From: Pseudorhodoplanes sp.
GTDB taxonomy: Bacteria > Pseudomonadota > Alphaproteobacteria > Rhizobiales > Xanthobacteraceae
Direction: 5' to 3'
Assembly (NCBI GenBank): GCA_013388965.1
Contig: JACAEG010000248.1
Span: 1 to 33,187, forward strand
DNA length: 33,187 nucleotides
The position numbers and the translations under genes are program-made. The notes beneath the pieces are model-generated. The model did no database searches and was not told where the DNA came from. It saw nothing but the letters and a program-made list of their open reading frames with translations. How positions within the stretch are numbered: the stretch's first letter is position 1; each line of letters opens with the position of its first letter. Of the stretch, positions 18,030 through 26,283 are shown piece after piece.

Positions 18030-18149
18030 TTCGGCCTCCTGCATCGTCCGCCGGCGCGGATCGAATCCGCCGTCCAGGCCGGCGGGTGAATAGTTAGAAC
18101 CAATTGATAAAACGAGCAAATTCCAGCTTCCGCAGTGCAGCTAGATTTC

Positions 18150-18178
18150 TTGACTCGCCTACGCCCCCTGAATATGGT
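18150..18178 (+). promoter_or_regulatory. sigma70-type promoter of the F0 ATP synthase operon
   Basis: TTGACT (18150-18155) is followed by exactly 17 bases and TATGGT (18173-18178), a near-consensus housekeeping promoter. Transcription would start near 18185, about 60 bases before the atpI ATG at 18246. This also argues against atpI starting at the in-frame ATG at 18135, which lies upstream of the -35 box. A few AT-rich bases upstream (about 18088-18120) may hold the divergent promoter of the secreted coiled-coil gene. Confidence 0.65.
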
Positions 18179-18245
18179 CCGCGCGGCTTCGGGGGCGGTG
18201 GGAAATCGTCCGGATCTGGGTCGATCAAGCGCGGGTGTCGAAATC

Positions 18246-18602
18246 ATGACCGGCGGCGCGCGCAAGAACGATGGGTCCGGCAAGCCTTCGCCCGAAGAAG
18301 CTGCTCTTTCCGCGAGGCTCCGCAGTCTCGGTGCACGGCTTGGTTCCACGCAAAGAAACAGGCCGGTCGACGAGAATGTGGCTGCCAGGCAAGGCTCCGA
18401 TCCCTCGGCCATCGCCCGCGGTTTCCGGCTCTCGACGGAGCTGGTGGCCGGCGTTCTGGTCGGTGCGGCAATCGGGTGGCTGCTGGATCGCTGGCTCGGC
18501 ATTTCGCCGTGGGGGCTCATCGTATTCCTGCTGCTCGGCTTCGCCGCGGGCGTGCTCAACGTGATGCGCGCCGCCGGAGTGAGCGGCCAGACCAAAGGCT
18601 GA
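18246..18602 (+). CDS. atpI: AtpI-family protein of the F0 ATP synthase operon
   Basis: A 118-residue protein with a charged N-terminal region and two C-terminal membrane helices (TELVAGVLVGAAIGWLLDRW and WGLIVFLLLGFAAGVLNVMR). This is the AtpI/AtpQ pattern; AtpI assists c-ring assembly and may handle Mg2+. The N-terminal segment SARLRSLGARLGS is typical of alphaproteobacterial AtpI. The start MTGGARKND is chosen because the mapped promoter lies just upstream; the ribosome site is weak. It is first in the operon, 30 bases before atpB. Confidence 0.88.
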   Translation: MTGGARKNDGSGKPSPEEAALSARLRSLGARLGSTQRNRPVDENVAARQGSDPSAIARGFRLSTELVAGVLVGAAIGWLLDRWLGISPWGLIVFLLLGFAAGVLNVMRAAGVSGQTKG

Positions 18603-18632
18603 CAACGTCCTTCACGGACTGAAACGAAGATC

Positions 18633-19382
18633 ATGGCCGATCCGATCCATCAATTCGAGATCAAGAATATTGTCACGCTCGGCCATATCGGCGGGCAGGA
18701 AATCGCCTTCACCAACTCGGCGCTCTACATGCTCATCGCGGTGGGCGTCATTGCCCTGCTGATGCTCGGCGCCACGGCGAGCCGCTCGCTCGTGCCCGGC
18801 CGCCTGCAATCGATCGCGGAGCTGTCCTACGAGTTTGTCGCGGACACCTTGAGGAGTTCGGCCGGCAACGAGGGCATGAAGTTCTTTCCGCTGGTCTTCA
18901 CGCTGTTCATGTTCATCCTGACCGTGAACATGATCGGGCTCATTCCCGGCACCTTCACCGTCACGAGCCACATCATCGTGACCGCGATGCTGGCGCTGCT
19001 CGTGTTCTTCACGGTGATCTTCTACGGCATCTACAAGAACGGCTTCAAATTCCTGAAGCTGTTCGTGCCGAGCGGCATCCCGATCTACATCCTGCCGCTG
19101 ATCGTATTCATCGAGGTGCTGTCCTTCCTGTCGCGGCCGATCTCGCATTCGGTGCGACTGTTCGCCAACATGCTGGCGGGTCACATCACGCTCAAGGTGT
19201 TCGCGGGCTTCGTCACGATGCTCGGCGGCATGGGCTTTCTCGGCTGGCTCGGCGCCACCCTGCCGCTCGGCCTCACCGTCGGCCTGACGGCGCTCGAATT
19301 CCTGGTCGCCTTCCTGCAGGCCTATGTCTTCACCATCCTGACTTGCATCTATCTCAACGATGCGCTTCACCCGGGTCATTGA
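18633..19382 (+). CDS. atpB: F0 ATP synthase subunit a
   Basis: Subunit a forms the proton half-channels against the c-ring. The 249-residue protein has about six membrane helices. The essential arginine is Arg175 in [19 protein letters not shown], and the C-terminal helix carries the conserved [17 protein letters not shown]. The N-terminus ([14 protein letters not shown]) is the usual alphaproteobacterial form. Length matches the family. It lies between atpI and atpE in the standard F0 order; the F1 genes are not in the window, as expected for alphaproteobacteria with split F0 and F1 operons. Confidence 0.98.
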   Translation: MADPIHQFEIKNIVTLGHIGGQEIAFTNSALYMLIAVGVIALLMLGATASRSLVPGRLQSIAELSYEFVADTLRSSAGNEGMKFFPLVFTLFMFILTVNMIGLIPGTFTVTSHIIVTAMLALLVFFTVIFYGIYKNGFKFLKLFVPSGIPIYILPLIVFIEVLSFLSRPISHSVRLFANMLAGHITLKVFAGFVTMLGGMGFLGWLGATLPLGLTVGLTALEFLVAFLQAYVFTILTCIYLNDALHPGH

Positions 19383-19427
19383 CACCCGACTTTCAACACA
19401 AACGGACAAGCGAAAGAGGAGTTCTTC

Positions 19428-19655
19428 ATGGATCCGGTTGCTGCGAAATACATTGGCGCGGGCATTGCCTGCATCGGCATGGGCGGAGCGGGCGTCGGCG
19501 TCGGCACCATTTTCGGCAACTATCTGGCTGCCGCGCTTCGCAATCCGTCGGCCGCGCAGGGCCAGTTCGGCAACCTGATCTTCGGGTTCGCCGTGACCGA
19601 AGCGCTCGGCATCTTCTCGCTGCTGATCGCGCTCCTCCTCCTGTTCGCGCTCTAG
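19428..19655 (+). CDS. atpE: F0 ATP synthase subunit c
   Basis: The 75-residue proteolipid forms the rotating ring. It has two helices joined by a polar loop (RNPSAAQGQ, the conserved Arg-Asn/Gln-Pro loop). The proton-carrying carboxylate is Glu58 in [10 protein letters not shown]. The first helix has the Gly-rich packing motif [10 protein letters not shown]. No Na+-type ligand set is evident, so H+ coupling is expected. AAGAGGAG precedes the ATG, a strong ribosome site consistent with the high copy number needed for subunit c. Confidence 0.98.
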   Translation: MDPVAAKYIGAGIACIGMGGAGVGVGTIFGNYLAAALRNPSAAQGQFGNLIFGFAVTEALGIFSLLIALLLLFAL

Positions 19656-19718
19656 GCGACCGACATTGGCCTGCGCGGGGCGGATATTCCGCCTCGCGAG
19701 ACGGCCGGAGATTCTGCG

Positions 19719-20252
19719 ATGGCAACGACCACACATACCGAAGTCCCTGGAGGCGGGAAGCCGCAATTCCCTCCGTTCAACCAGCAGACTTTCGCCTCGC
19801 AATTGCTGTGGCTCGTCATCGCGTTTGTGCTGCTTTATCTGCTGATGGCGCGGATCGCGCTGCCGCGCGTCGGCCGCATCATCGCTTCGCGCAGCGAGCA
19901 GATTGCCGGCCATCTCGGCGAGGCGCAGAAGCTGAAAGAGAGCACCGACACCGCGATCGCGACCTATGAGAAAAAGCTCGCGGATGCGCGCAACAATGCG
20001 CAGATGCTGGCGGGCCAGACGCGCGACAAGCTGATGGCGGAGGCGGAGGGCCGCCGCAAGACGCTCGAGGGCGAATTGCATCAGAAGCTCGAAGCGGCCG
20101 AGAAGACCATCGCGGCCACCAAGAGTGCGGCGATGGCGAATGTGCATGCCATCGCCAAGGATGCCGCCGCGGCGATCGTCGAGCGACTTACCGGCTCGCC
20201 TGCTCCCGAGAAGGACATCGCCGACGCGGTCGCCGATGTGCTCAAGCGCTAG
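19719..20252 (+). CDS. atpF2: F0 ATP synthase subunit b'
   Basis: A 177-residue peripheral-stalk subunit. One membrane helix (FASQLLWLVIAFVLLYLLMA, about residues 26-45) is preceded by a Pro-rich tail (PQFPPFNQQ). A long charged helix follows (ARIALPRVGRIIASRSEQIA and beyond). It pairs with the b subunit encoded 12 bases downstream; such a b/b' heterodimer occurs in alphaproteobacteria, cyanobacteria and plastids. The Pro-rich N-terminus and the FNQQTF motif mark it as b' rather than b. GGAG stands 8 bases before ATG 19719. Confidence 0.95.
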   Translation: MATTTHTEVPGGGKPQFPPFNQQTFASQLLWLVIAFVLLYLLMARIALPRVGRIIASRSEQIAGHLGEAQKLKESTDTAIATYEKKLADARNNAQMLAGQTRDKLMAEAEGRRKTLEGELHQKLEAAEKTIAATKSAAMANVHAIAKDAAAAIVERLTGSPAPEKDIADAVADVLKR

Positions 20253-20264
20253 AAGGGTTTTGAG

Positions 20265-20750
20265 ATGCTGATGGAGCCTGAATTCTGGGTCGCCGTCGCC
20301 TTCGTCATCTTCATCGGCCTGCTGATCTATGTCGGCGCGCACAAGACGGTGATTGCCGCGCTGGACAAGCGCGCCGCGCGCATCAAGTCGGAGCTCGACG
20401 AGGCGCGCCGGCTGCGGGATGAGGCGGCGGCGCTGCTGAAGGAATACGAGACCAAGCAGCGCGAAGCCGAGCAAGAGGCCGCCGCGATCATTGAAGGCGC
20501 CAAGGCGGAAGCCGAGCGCCTCGCCTCGGAAGCCGGCGCCAAGCTGCAGGAATTCGTCGCCCGCCGCACGAAAATGGCGGAAGCCAAGATCGCGCAGGCC
20601 GAGGCGCAGGCGCTTGCCGACGTGAAGAATGCCGCGGCCGAGGCCTCCGTTGCCGCCGCCGAGCGCGTGCTGACGCAGTCCGCGGCGGCCAAGGTCGCTG
20701 CGAACCTGATCGCGCAGGGCATCGAGGACGTGAAGAAGAAGCTGAACTGA
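20265..20750 (+). CDS. atpF: F0 ATP synthase subunit b
   Basis: A 161-residue stator subunit with an N-terminal membrane helix (FWVAVAFVIFIGLLIYVGA, about residues 6-24). A long Ala/Glu/Lys-rich helix of the dimerisation type follows (KRAARIKSELDEARRLRDEA onward). It links subunit a to F1 with b'. AAGGG lies 7 bases before ATG 20265. It is the last gene of the operon and is convergent with the lipoprotein gene after 21 bases; no terminator hairpin is evident there. Confidence 0.96.
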   Translation: MLMEPEFWVAVAFVIFIGLLIYVGAHKTVIAALDKRAARIKSELDEARRLRDEAAALLKEYETKQREAEQEAAAIIEGAKAEAERLASEAGAKLQEFVARRTKMAEAKIAQAEAQALADVKNAAAEASVAAAERVLTQSAAAKVAANLIAQGIEDVKKKLN

Positions 20751-20771
20751 ATTCGGCTGCTTCGCCGCGCG

Positions 20772-21473
20772 TCAGCCGGTCGGATCGGTTCTCTTCCTTG
20801 CCGGCGGTTTCTTCTTGCCAGTCTCCGGCTGGGCGCCGAGCGGATCGAAACCGACATAGATGACGTAAGCGTCCAGCGCGTTCCTGGGCGGCATCGGCAC
20901 CGTCATGTTCTCTTCGATATGTGTGACGGTGGCGTGAGGCTGGCCCTCGCCGATGACGGCGGGAACCTTGTAAAGCTTGGTCCAGATGGTTTTCGGCGAC
21001 ACGCCCTCCTGAACGAGCGCGTAGCGTATCGGGATCTCGATCTGCCCGGGTCCGCCGGCCTGTCCGACAATGATGCGCGCCTGCATTCCGACCTTGATCG
21101 CCAGGTTGCCCGCCTCGAGGCGGCACTCGCGCGCGGTCTGCGCGACGTTGACCTGATAGCGCAGGCCTGCCGCAGCCGGATCGCGACTCGCGGAATTGAT
21201 GCTCAGGCTGCTTGCGCCCTGCCGGATATCGATGGCCGGGCAATCTTCGGGATCGAATTTGGGCTCGCCGGGATTTGCCGGAGCGCTCGTCTGCGCGAAG
21301 GACGAACCGGCTCCGCCGGACGAAAACAGATCGCTGAACGAGCGCGAGGAACCGCTGTCGGCGCTGCCGGTCGAGCCGATGCTCGAACAGGCGCCGACCG
21401 CAAGCGACAGCCCTGCAAGCGCGGCTGATGCCGCGAGGATCGTGCTGGGCTTTCGACCGGATCGAAGACGCAT
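20772..21473 (-). CDS. putative lipoprotein, unknown function
   Basis: About 233 residues. The N-terminal signal ends in a lipobox (SLAVGAC, Cys about 29), so the protein should be lipidated and membrane-anchored. A Ser/Gly-rich linker follows (about 30-65). The conserved-looking domain contains DPEDCPAIDIRQGASSLSI, ARECRLEAGNLAIKVGMQAR and EIPIRYALVQEGVSPKTIW, which looks beta-rich, and ends with a basic tail (GKKKPPARKR). Two cysteines in the domain could form a disulfide. The start is either ATG 21473 or GTG 21482; neither has a good ribosome site. I recognise no named family. It is convergent with atpF. Confidence 0.78.
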   Translation of the reverse strand: MRLRSGRKPSTILAASAALAGLSLAVGACSSIGSTGSADSGSSRSFSDLFSSGGAGSSFAQTSAPANPGEPKFDPEDCPAIDIRQGASSLSINSASRDPAAAGLRYQVNVAQTARECRLEAGNLAIKVGMQARIIVGQAGGPGQIEIPIRYALVQEGVSPKTIWTKLYKVPAVIGEGQPHATVTHIEENMTVPMPPRNALDAYVIYVGFDPLGAQPETGKKKPPARKRTDPTG

Positions 21474-21564
21474 CCTGTGCACCGCTTGAGCCGCCAGGTC
21501 CGGGCTTTATACCAGCCCGACAATGGCCGGCCCAAGGCGAAGCGCCGCCAGATCGGCCGATTGG

Positions 21565-22149
21565 TTAAGACCGGTCGCCCTTCAGGCGGGCATAGAGCAG
21601 GTGATCCTGCCAGATTCCGTTGATGCAGAGGTATTCCCGGGCATAGCCCTCCCGCTGGAAGCCGGTCTTTTCGAGCAGGCGGATCGACGCCTCGTTGGTC
21701 GGGATGCAGGCCGCCTCGATCCGGTGCAGGCGGAGAACCTCGAATGCGAAGGGGATGACTGCGCGTACGGCGGCGGTCATGTAGCCGTGCCGGGCATAGG
21801 GCCGCCCGATCCAGTAGCCCACGCTGGCGGCCTGTGCGACACCGCGCCGGACGTTGGTCAGGGTCAGGCCGCCCAGCAGCCGCTGCTGGTCCTTCTCAAA
21901 TACAAAGAACGGATAGGCCTGGTCGGAGCGGACATCCTCGCTGTAGCGGCGAAGCCTTCGCCGGAAGGCGCTCCGGTTCAGGTCGTCGGCGGGCCAGGTC
22001 GGCTCCCACGGAGTCAGGAAATCCCGGCTGGCCTCGCGCAAGGCCGCCCATTGGGGAAAGTCGGCCATCTCCGGCACGCGCAGGAAGACGCTCTCTCCCT
22101 GGATTGCGGAGAAACTGTCCGCCACGGAAATGGTGCGAAAAAACGCCAT
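21565..22149 (-). CDS. GNAT acetyltransferase, RimJ-like
   Basis: About 194 residues with the GNAT fold. The N-terminal strand-helix is VFLRVPEMADFPQWAALREA, then RDFLTPWEPTWP and LLGGLTLTNVRRG. The acetyl-CoA site is VGYWIGRPYARHGYMTAAV, followed by RIEAACIPTNEASIRLLEKT. This pattern matches RimJ/RimL-type N-terminal or small-molecule acetyltransferases. The real substrate is unknown. MAFFRTISVADS at 22149 resembles the head of rhizobial homologs known to me. An alternative start at 22209 or 22212 overlaps the M16 stop in a GTGATG arrangement and would add about 20 residues with translational coupling. It is last of the minus-strand thrC-M16-GNAT group. Confidence 0.88.
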   Translation of the reverse strand: MAFFRTISVADSFSAIQGESVFLRVPEMADFPQWAALREASRDFLTPWEPTWPADDLNRSAFRRRLRRYSEDVRSDQAYPFFVFEKDQQRLLGGLTLTNVRRGVAQAASVGYWIGRPYARHGYMTAAVRAVIPFAFEVLRLHRIEAACIPTNEASIRLLEKTGFQREGYAREYLCINGIWQDHLLYARLKGDRS

Positions 22150-22208
22150 CCCTTGCGTCACATCCGGGGCCGTTTCGGAATCGCGCGCCACCCGCAAAAA
22201 TTTCACCA

Positions 22209-23480
22209 TCACGCGGCGCGACGGGCAAGCCCTTCCACGATCGTAGCTGCGCTTTCGAGCCCGCGGCCGGTACCGAGCGCCGCCACGGCGGGCCGGCTGC
22301 GTGCGAGCATGGCGCGCCCGGCGGCCCGCACTGTGTCGATCGTGACGGCATCGATCCGCGCCACGATTTCGGAGAGCGGGATCACGCGGCCATAGGCGAA
22401 CATCTGCCGCGCGATCTGCCAGGTGCGGGCGCCGGAGCTTTCCAGCGCCATCAGCAGGCCCGTCTTCATCTGCGCCTTGACGCGCGCCACCTCGGATTCA
22501 TTGATGGTCTCGGTCGCATCGGAAAGCTGCTCGATGATGACGCGCATCAATTCGGGAACGTCGGAGGCGTCGGTGCCGGCATAGAGCCCGAAAAAGCCCG
22601 TGTCGGAATACGGCAGGTGGAAGCTCGAAATCGAATAGCAGAGGCCGCGCTTCTCGCGCACTTCCTGAAACAGTCTCGACGACATGCCGCCGCCGAGGAC
22701 GTTCGTAAAGACCTCGAGGCTGTAGAGATCGGGGTCGCGCTGGGACAAACCTTCCAGCGCCAGCGCAACATGGGCCTGTTCGAGCTCGCGGACCTCGATC
22801 CGGGATCCGCCGGAAAAGCGCGCCGGCTCCGGCAGGGGCGCGGACGGGGCGGAAAAGCTCGCGAAACGCCGCTCGGCTTCGGCCACGACTTGCGCATGAT
22901 CGACGGCGCCCGACGCCGCCAGGATCATGTCGGGTGCGCGATAATTGCGCGTCAGATAGCTGCGCAGATCGGCGGCCTCGAAGCCGCGCACACTGTCACG
23001 CGTGCCGAGGATGGAGCGGCCGAAGGATTGGCCCGGAAACGCCGTCTCCTGCAGATATTCGAACACGATATCGTCGGGCGTGTCTTCGACCGAGCCGATT
23101 TCCTGCAGGATCACCGACTTCTCGCGCTGCAATTCGGCCGGATCGAAGGATGGATTGGCGAGAATGTCCGAGAGCACGTCGATGGCGAGCGGGACGTCGG
23201 CCTTCAGCACGCGCGCGTAATAGGCGGTGGTTTCGACCGAAGTCGCCGCATTGAGATCGCCGCCGACGGCCTCGATCTCCTCCGCGATCTGGCGGGCGGT
23301 GCGATGCGTCGTTCCCTTGAACGCCATGTGTTCGAGCAGATGCGAGATGCCGTGCTCGTTGCTCCGCTCGTCGCGGCTGCCCGATCCGACCCAGACGCCG
23401 AGCGAGGCCGTTTCGAGATGCGGCATAACGTCTGTGACGATGGTCAATCCCGACGGAAGACGAGTAACCTGGACATTCAT
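22209..23480 (-). CDS. M16-family zinc metallopeptidase (processing-peptidase-like)
   Basis: A 423-residue inverzincin. The zinc site is H47-L-L-E50-H51 in GISHLLEHMAFKGT plus Glu127 in QREKSVILQEI, about 75 residues on as the family requires. The second domain has the glycine-rich loop and FTNVLGGGMSSRLFQEVREK, the motif shared with mitochondrial processing peptidase beta and bacterial homologs. The protein fragment it cleaves is unknown. No signal peptide is seen, so it is probably cytosolic. Its ATG (23480) overlaps the thrC stop by four bases (ATGA), so translation is likely coupled. It is followed by the GNAT gene. Confidence 0.95.
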   Translation of the reverse strand: MNVQVTRLPSGLTIVTDVMPHLETASLGVWVGSGSRDERSNEHGISHLLEHMAFKGTTHRTARQIAEEIEAVGGDLNAATSVETTAYYARVLKADVPLAIDVLSDILANPSFDPAELQREKSVILQEIGSVEDTPDDIVFEYLQETAFPGQSFGRSILGTRDSVRGFEAADLRSYLTRNYRAPDMILAASGAVDHAQVVAEAERRFASFSAPSAPLPEPARFSGGSRIEVRELEQAHVALALEGLSQRDPDLYSLEVFTNVLGGGMSSRLFQEVREKRGLCYSISSFHLPYSDTGFFGLYAGTDASDVPELMRVIIEQLSDATETINESEVARVKAQMKTGLLMALESSGARTWQIARQMFAYGRVIPLSEIVARIDAVTIDTVRAAGRAMLARSRPAVAALGTGRGLESAATIVEGLARRAA

Positions 23481-24892
23481 GCAGCGGCGCCTCCACGCGC
23501 GGCGCGGCTGACCGCACCAATGAAACGTTCGACCTGGACCTGATCCGGCGGCAGCACCGTCATGTGCTCGGCCCGTGTTTCGAGGCCGGAAAGCCAATCC
23601 GGCAAACCCGGATGCCGTCCGCAGGCCGCTTCCACGGCCTCCGGAAACTTCGCGGGATGCGCCGTCGACAGCACGATCACTGGAACGCTCGGATCGCGAT
23701 TGTCCCGCTCCGCAACGGCGACGCCGACGGCGGTATGCGGGTCGATGCACAGGCCGGTCTCGCGCAACACCGTGCGCATGGTCGCCGCAACCTCGTCTTC
23801 TCCGGCGCGGCCGGCCGAAAACAGCGAGCGGATGCTCGAGAGCGCATCGTCCGGGACCGAGAACTGGCGCGATTGCGCGAGCGAATTCATCAGCGTGCGG
23901 ATCGTCTCCGCGTTGCGCCCGCAGGCCTCGAACAGGAGCCGCTCGAAATTGGAGGAAATCTGGATGTCCATCGACGGCGACATCGTCGGCACGACGCCGC
24001 GCACCTCATAGGTCCCGGTCGCCAGCGTGCGCACCAGGATGTCGTTGACGTTGGTCGCGATTGCGAGATGGCTGACCGGCAGACCCATTCGCTCCGCGAC
24101 ATAGCCCGCGAAAATGTCGCCGAAATTTCCGGTCGGGACGGTGAAGGCGGTCTTGCGGAAAGGGGCGCCGAGCGCGACCGCAGCGGTGAAATAATAGACT
24201 GCCTGCGCGACGATCCGCGCCCAGTTGATCGAGTTGACGCCCGAGAGGCGATATCGGTCGCGGAAGACATGATGATTGAACATCGCCTTCACCAGCGCCT
24301 GGCAGTCGTCGAAGGTGCCGTCGATCGCGAGCGCGTGAATGTTCTCGTCCGCGACCGTCGTCATCATGCGGCGCTGGACTTCGGAAATCCGTCCGTTCGG
24401 AAACAGCACGACGAGGTCGATGCGCGAGCGGCCGCGAAACGCCTCGACCGCGGCGCCGCCGGTGTCGCCCGACGTCGCGACCACGACGGTGGTGCGCTCC
24501 CCGCGCTGCGCGAGTGCATAATCCATCAGGCGCGCCAGGAACTGCATCGCCAGGTCCTTGAAGGCGAGCGTCGGGCCGTGAAACAGCTCGAGCATGAAGG
24601 TGTTGGTGCCGAGCTGGACGAGCGGAGCCACGGCCGGGTGCCGGAAGGAGCCGTAGGCCTCGCGCGCGATGCGAGCGAGTTCGCCGTCCGGGATGGTGTC
24701 TCCGACAAACGGCTTGATGACCTCGACGGCGACCTCGGCATAGGGGCGACCGGCAAAGCCTGCGATTGTGCCGGGCGCCAATTCGGGCCAGGATTCGGGC
24801 ATGTAGAGGCCGCCGTCGCGGGCAAGGCCCGCGAGCGTCACATCCAGAAAGCCGAGCGGCGGTGATTCGCCGCGGGTGGAGACGTAGCGCAA
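23477..24892 (-). CDS. thrC: threonine synthase
   Basis: ThrC converts O-phosphohomoserine to threonine with PLP. The 471-residue protein begins RYVSTRGESPPLGF. It has the Schiff-base Lys112 in HGPTLAFKDLAMQFL, VVVATSGDTGGAAVEAF for phosphate binding, GVNSINWARI and VPTGNFGDIFAGY. This is the long threonine synthase type of proteobacteria and yeast. The TTG at 24892 is chosen because it matches the usual N-terminus and GGGGA lies 7 bases upstream; another TTG at 24940 has no ribosome site. It overlaps the M16 gene by four bases. The 141-bp gap to SURF1 contains an imperfect hairpin around 24981-25002 without a T-run, so read-through from the oxidase cluster is possible. Confidence 0.96.
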   Translation of the reverse strand: MRYVSTRGESPPLGFLDVTLAGLARDGGLYMPESWPELAPGTIAGFAGRPYAEVAVEVIKPFVGDTIPDGELARIAREAYGSFRHPAVAPLVQLGTNTFMLELFHGPTLAFKDLAMQFLARLMDYALAQRGERTTVVVATSGDTGGAAVEAFRGRSRIDLVVLFPNGRISEVQRRMMTTVADENIHALAIDGTFDDCQALVKAMFNHHVFRDRYRLSGVNSINWARIVAQAVYYFTAAVALGAPFRKTAFTVPTGNFGDIFAGYVAERMGLPVSHLAIATNVNDILVRTLATGTYEVRGVVPTMSPSMDIQISSNFERLLFEACGRNAETIRTLMNSLAQSRQFSVPDDALSSIRSLFSAGRAGEDEVAATMRTVLRETGLCIDPHTAVGVAVAERDNRDPSVPVIVLSTAHPAKFPEAVEAACGRHPGLPDWLSGLETRAEHMTVLPPDQVQVERFIGAVSRAARGGAAA

Positions 24893-25033
24893 GGTCAATT
24901 CCCCAGAGTGCGCCGGCCGGCCTGGAAGCCGCTCCGGCAAGCTCAGGCTAATGCTTTGATTGGACGGGTAATTCCTGGCTCCTGGAGATCCAGGGAGCGC
25001 CAGCGAGAGAAGAGTAATGGCTCCCGCTTGCTT

Positions 25034-25795
25034 TCACAAGGAAGAGCCGGTCGGCCGCGTTCTGGCCCGTTTCCACAACCATAGCGAGAAAACGCCAAGG
25101 AGGGCCGCCGCCAGCGAGAACCAGGTCAGGGCGTAATTCAGGTGGTCGTTGCGGAGCCCGACCTTCAGCGGTCCCGGTCTCGGTTGCCCGGCTGCCGGCA
25201 GGGGGCCTTCCTGATCGATGTAGAACGGAGCGACCTCGCCCCAGCCCAGGACCTTGGCCATCAGCGCGGGGTCGCGCACGAACCAGACGTCGCCCGTGGA
25301 ATCATGCGCAGAGACGAACCAGCTCGGTTTCTCCGGCCATCGCAGGTAGCCGACAATTTCGCCCGGTCCGGATACGGGCGCGACATCGCGGTCCCGAACG
25401 TAGCCGCGATTGACGGCAACGATGCGCCCGTCCGGAAGCCGTGCCGGCGAGAAGACGAAATAGCCAGGCGACTTGATGTCGTCGCGCAAGGCGGAGCCGC
25501 TTACATAGAGCCAGGCGGGCCGTGCATCGCGCGGAAAATCGACGCGCATCCTGACGCGACGAAATTCCGAGCCGGCGGGATCGAGCGCATTCCAGCTCGC
25601 CTGCGGCGGCAGCTCGGTGGGGACCGTCGCGGCGCGCTCGGTCACCGTGGCGATCAGCCCTTCCTTCCAGGTCTTGCGCTCGAGCTGCCACAATCCAAGT
25701 CCGATCAGGATTGCGAGACCCGCGACAGCCATGATCGACGGAACGAGCAGCCCGCGCCTTTCGGAGCCCTGGCCTGCGCCGCTCGCCGTTGTCAT
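25034..25795 (-). CDS. SURF1-family cytochrome oxidase biogenesis protein
   Basis: SURF1 (Shy1 in yeast) helps insert heme a into subunit I of cytochrome c oxidase. The 253-residue protein has two membrane helices at its ends (VPSIMAVAGLAILIGLGLWQ and LTWFSLAAALLGVFSLWLWK) around a periplasmic domain. Conserved landmarks are GLGLWQLERKTWKE, FSPARLPDGRIVAVNRGYV and the C-terminal RNDHLNYALTWF. The ATG at 25795 overlaps the stop of the DUF983 gene by four bases (ATGA), which implies translational coupling. It is the most 3' cox-biogenesis gene before thrC. Confidence 0.94.
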   Translation of the reverse strand: MTTASGAGQGSERRGLLVPSIMAVAGLAILIGLGLWQLERKTWKEGLIATVTERAATVPTELPPQASWNALDPAGSEFRRVRMRVDFPRDARPAWLYVSGSALRDDIKSPGYFVFSPARLPDGRIVAVNRGYVRDRDVAPVSGPGEIVGYLRWPEKPSWFVSAHDSTGDVWFVRDPALMAKVLGWGEVAPFYIDQEGPLPAAGQPRPGPLKVGLRNDHLNYALTWFSLAAALLGVFSLWLWKRARTRPTGSSL

Positions 25796-26166
25796 GCGCG
25801 CGTGCTGGAGTCGATGCGGCCTTCCTGCGCCTTGTGCTTGAACTGCAGGGCGACCATCAGCGCCTTTGTCGGCCGCAATGGCAGGATCGTCGCCAGAAGA
25901 ATGAGCGGTCCCCACAGCAGCGCATGCAGCCAGAAGGGCGGCTGATACGCGAACTCCACGCCAAGCGCGGCAAAGACCACGACGAGGCCGGCCAGCAGGA
26001 TAATGAAGACGGCGGGGCCGTCGCCGGAATCGGCGAATGAATAATCAAGGCCGCAGGCCTCGCAGCGCGGACGCAGCGTGAGAAAGCCAGCGAACAGCTT
26101 GCCCTTGCCGCAGCGCGGACAGGTGCATGCAAGGGCCGTCCTCATTGCGGATTGTTGCTGTTCCAT
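25792..26166 (-). CDS. DUF983 zinc-ribbon membrane protein of the oxidase cluster
   Basis: A 124-residue protein. An N-terminal zinc-ribbon-like set (CPRCGKGKLF, then CEACGLDY) is followed by two membrane helices (AVFIILLAGLVVVFAALGVE and WLHALLWGPLILLATILPLR). This is the DUF983 family, whose molecular role is not established. Its place between ctaE and SURF1 and its overlap with SURF1 suggest a part in cytochrome oxidase assembly, for example metal handling (inference). MEQQQSAMRTAL at 26166 is used; a second ATG at 26145 is possible. A terminator lies upstream, after ctaE, so expression may depend on read-through. Confidence 0.9.
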   Translation of the reverse strand: MEQQQSAMRTALACTCPRCGKGKLFAGFLTLRPRCEACGLDYSFADSGDGPAVFIILLAGLVVVFAALGVEFAYQPPFWLHALLWGPLILLATILPLRPTKALMVALQFKHKAQEGRIDSSTRA

Positions 26167-26227
26167 CGCGCGAATTCTCCCGAGGAACTAGGCATTTCCG
26201 ACGTCTGCTGCAAGCCTGCATGCGGAC

Positions 26228-26254
26228 AAAAAAGGGGCGGCCGCTGGCCGCCCC
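26228..26254 (-). terminator. intrinsic terminator after ctaE
   Basis: On the minus strand, GGGGCGGCC and GGCCGCCCC form a perfect 9-bp stem (26234-26242 and 26246-26254) with a 3-base loop and a run of six Ts (26228-26233). It lies 30 bases after the ctaE stop and before the DUF983-SURF1 pair. It should end most transcripts from the ctaC promoter. Confidence 0.8.
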
Positions 26255-26283
26255 GAACCGATTTCAGTCCCAATCAGGCCTCG

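Noticed and set aside
18135-18245. N-terminal extension of atpI from ATG 18135
   Set aside because: A good -35/-10 pair lies at 18150-18178, downstream of that ATG, and the extra residues do not resemble AtpI.
18612-20474. 620-codon minus-strand frame opposite atpB-atpE-atpF2
   Set aside because: It spans several genuine ATP synthase genes and their gaps; its composition is that of an antisense shadow.
24893-25033. Terminator or riboswitch in the SURF1-thrC gap
   Set aside because: Only an imperfect CTGGA/TCCAG hairpin with a 2-base centre and no T-run is present; no recognisable riboswitch core.
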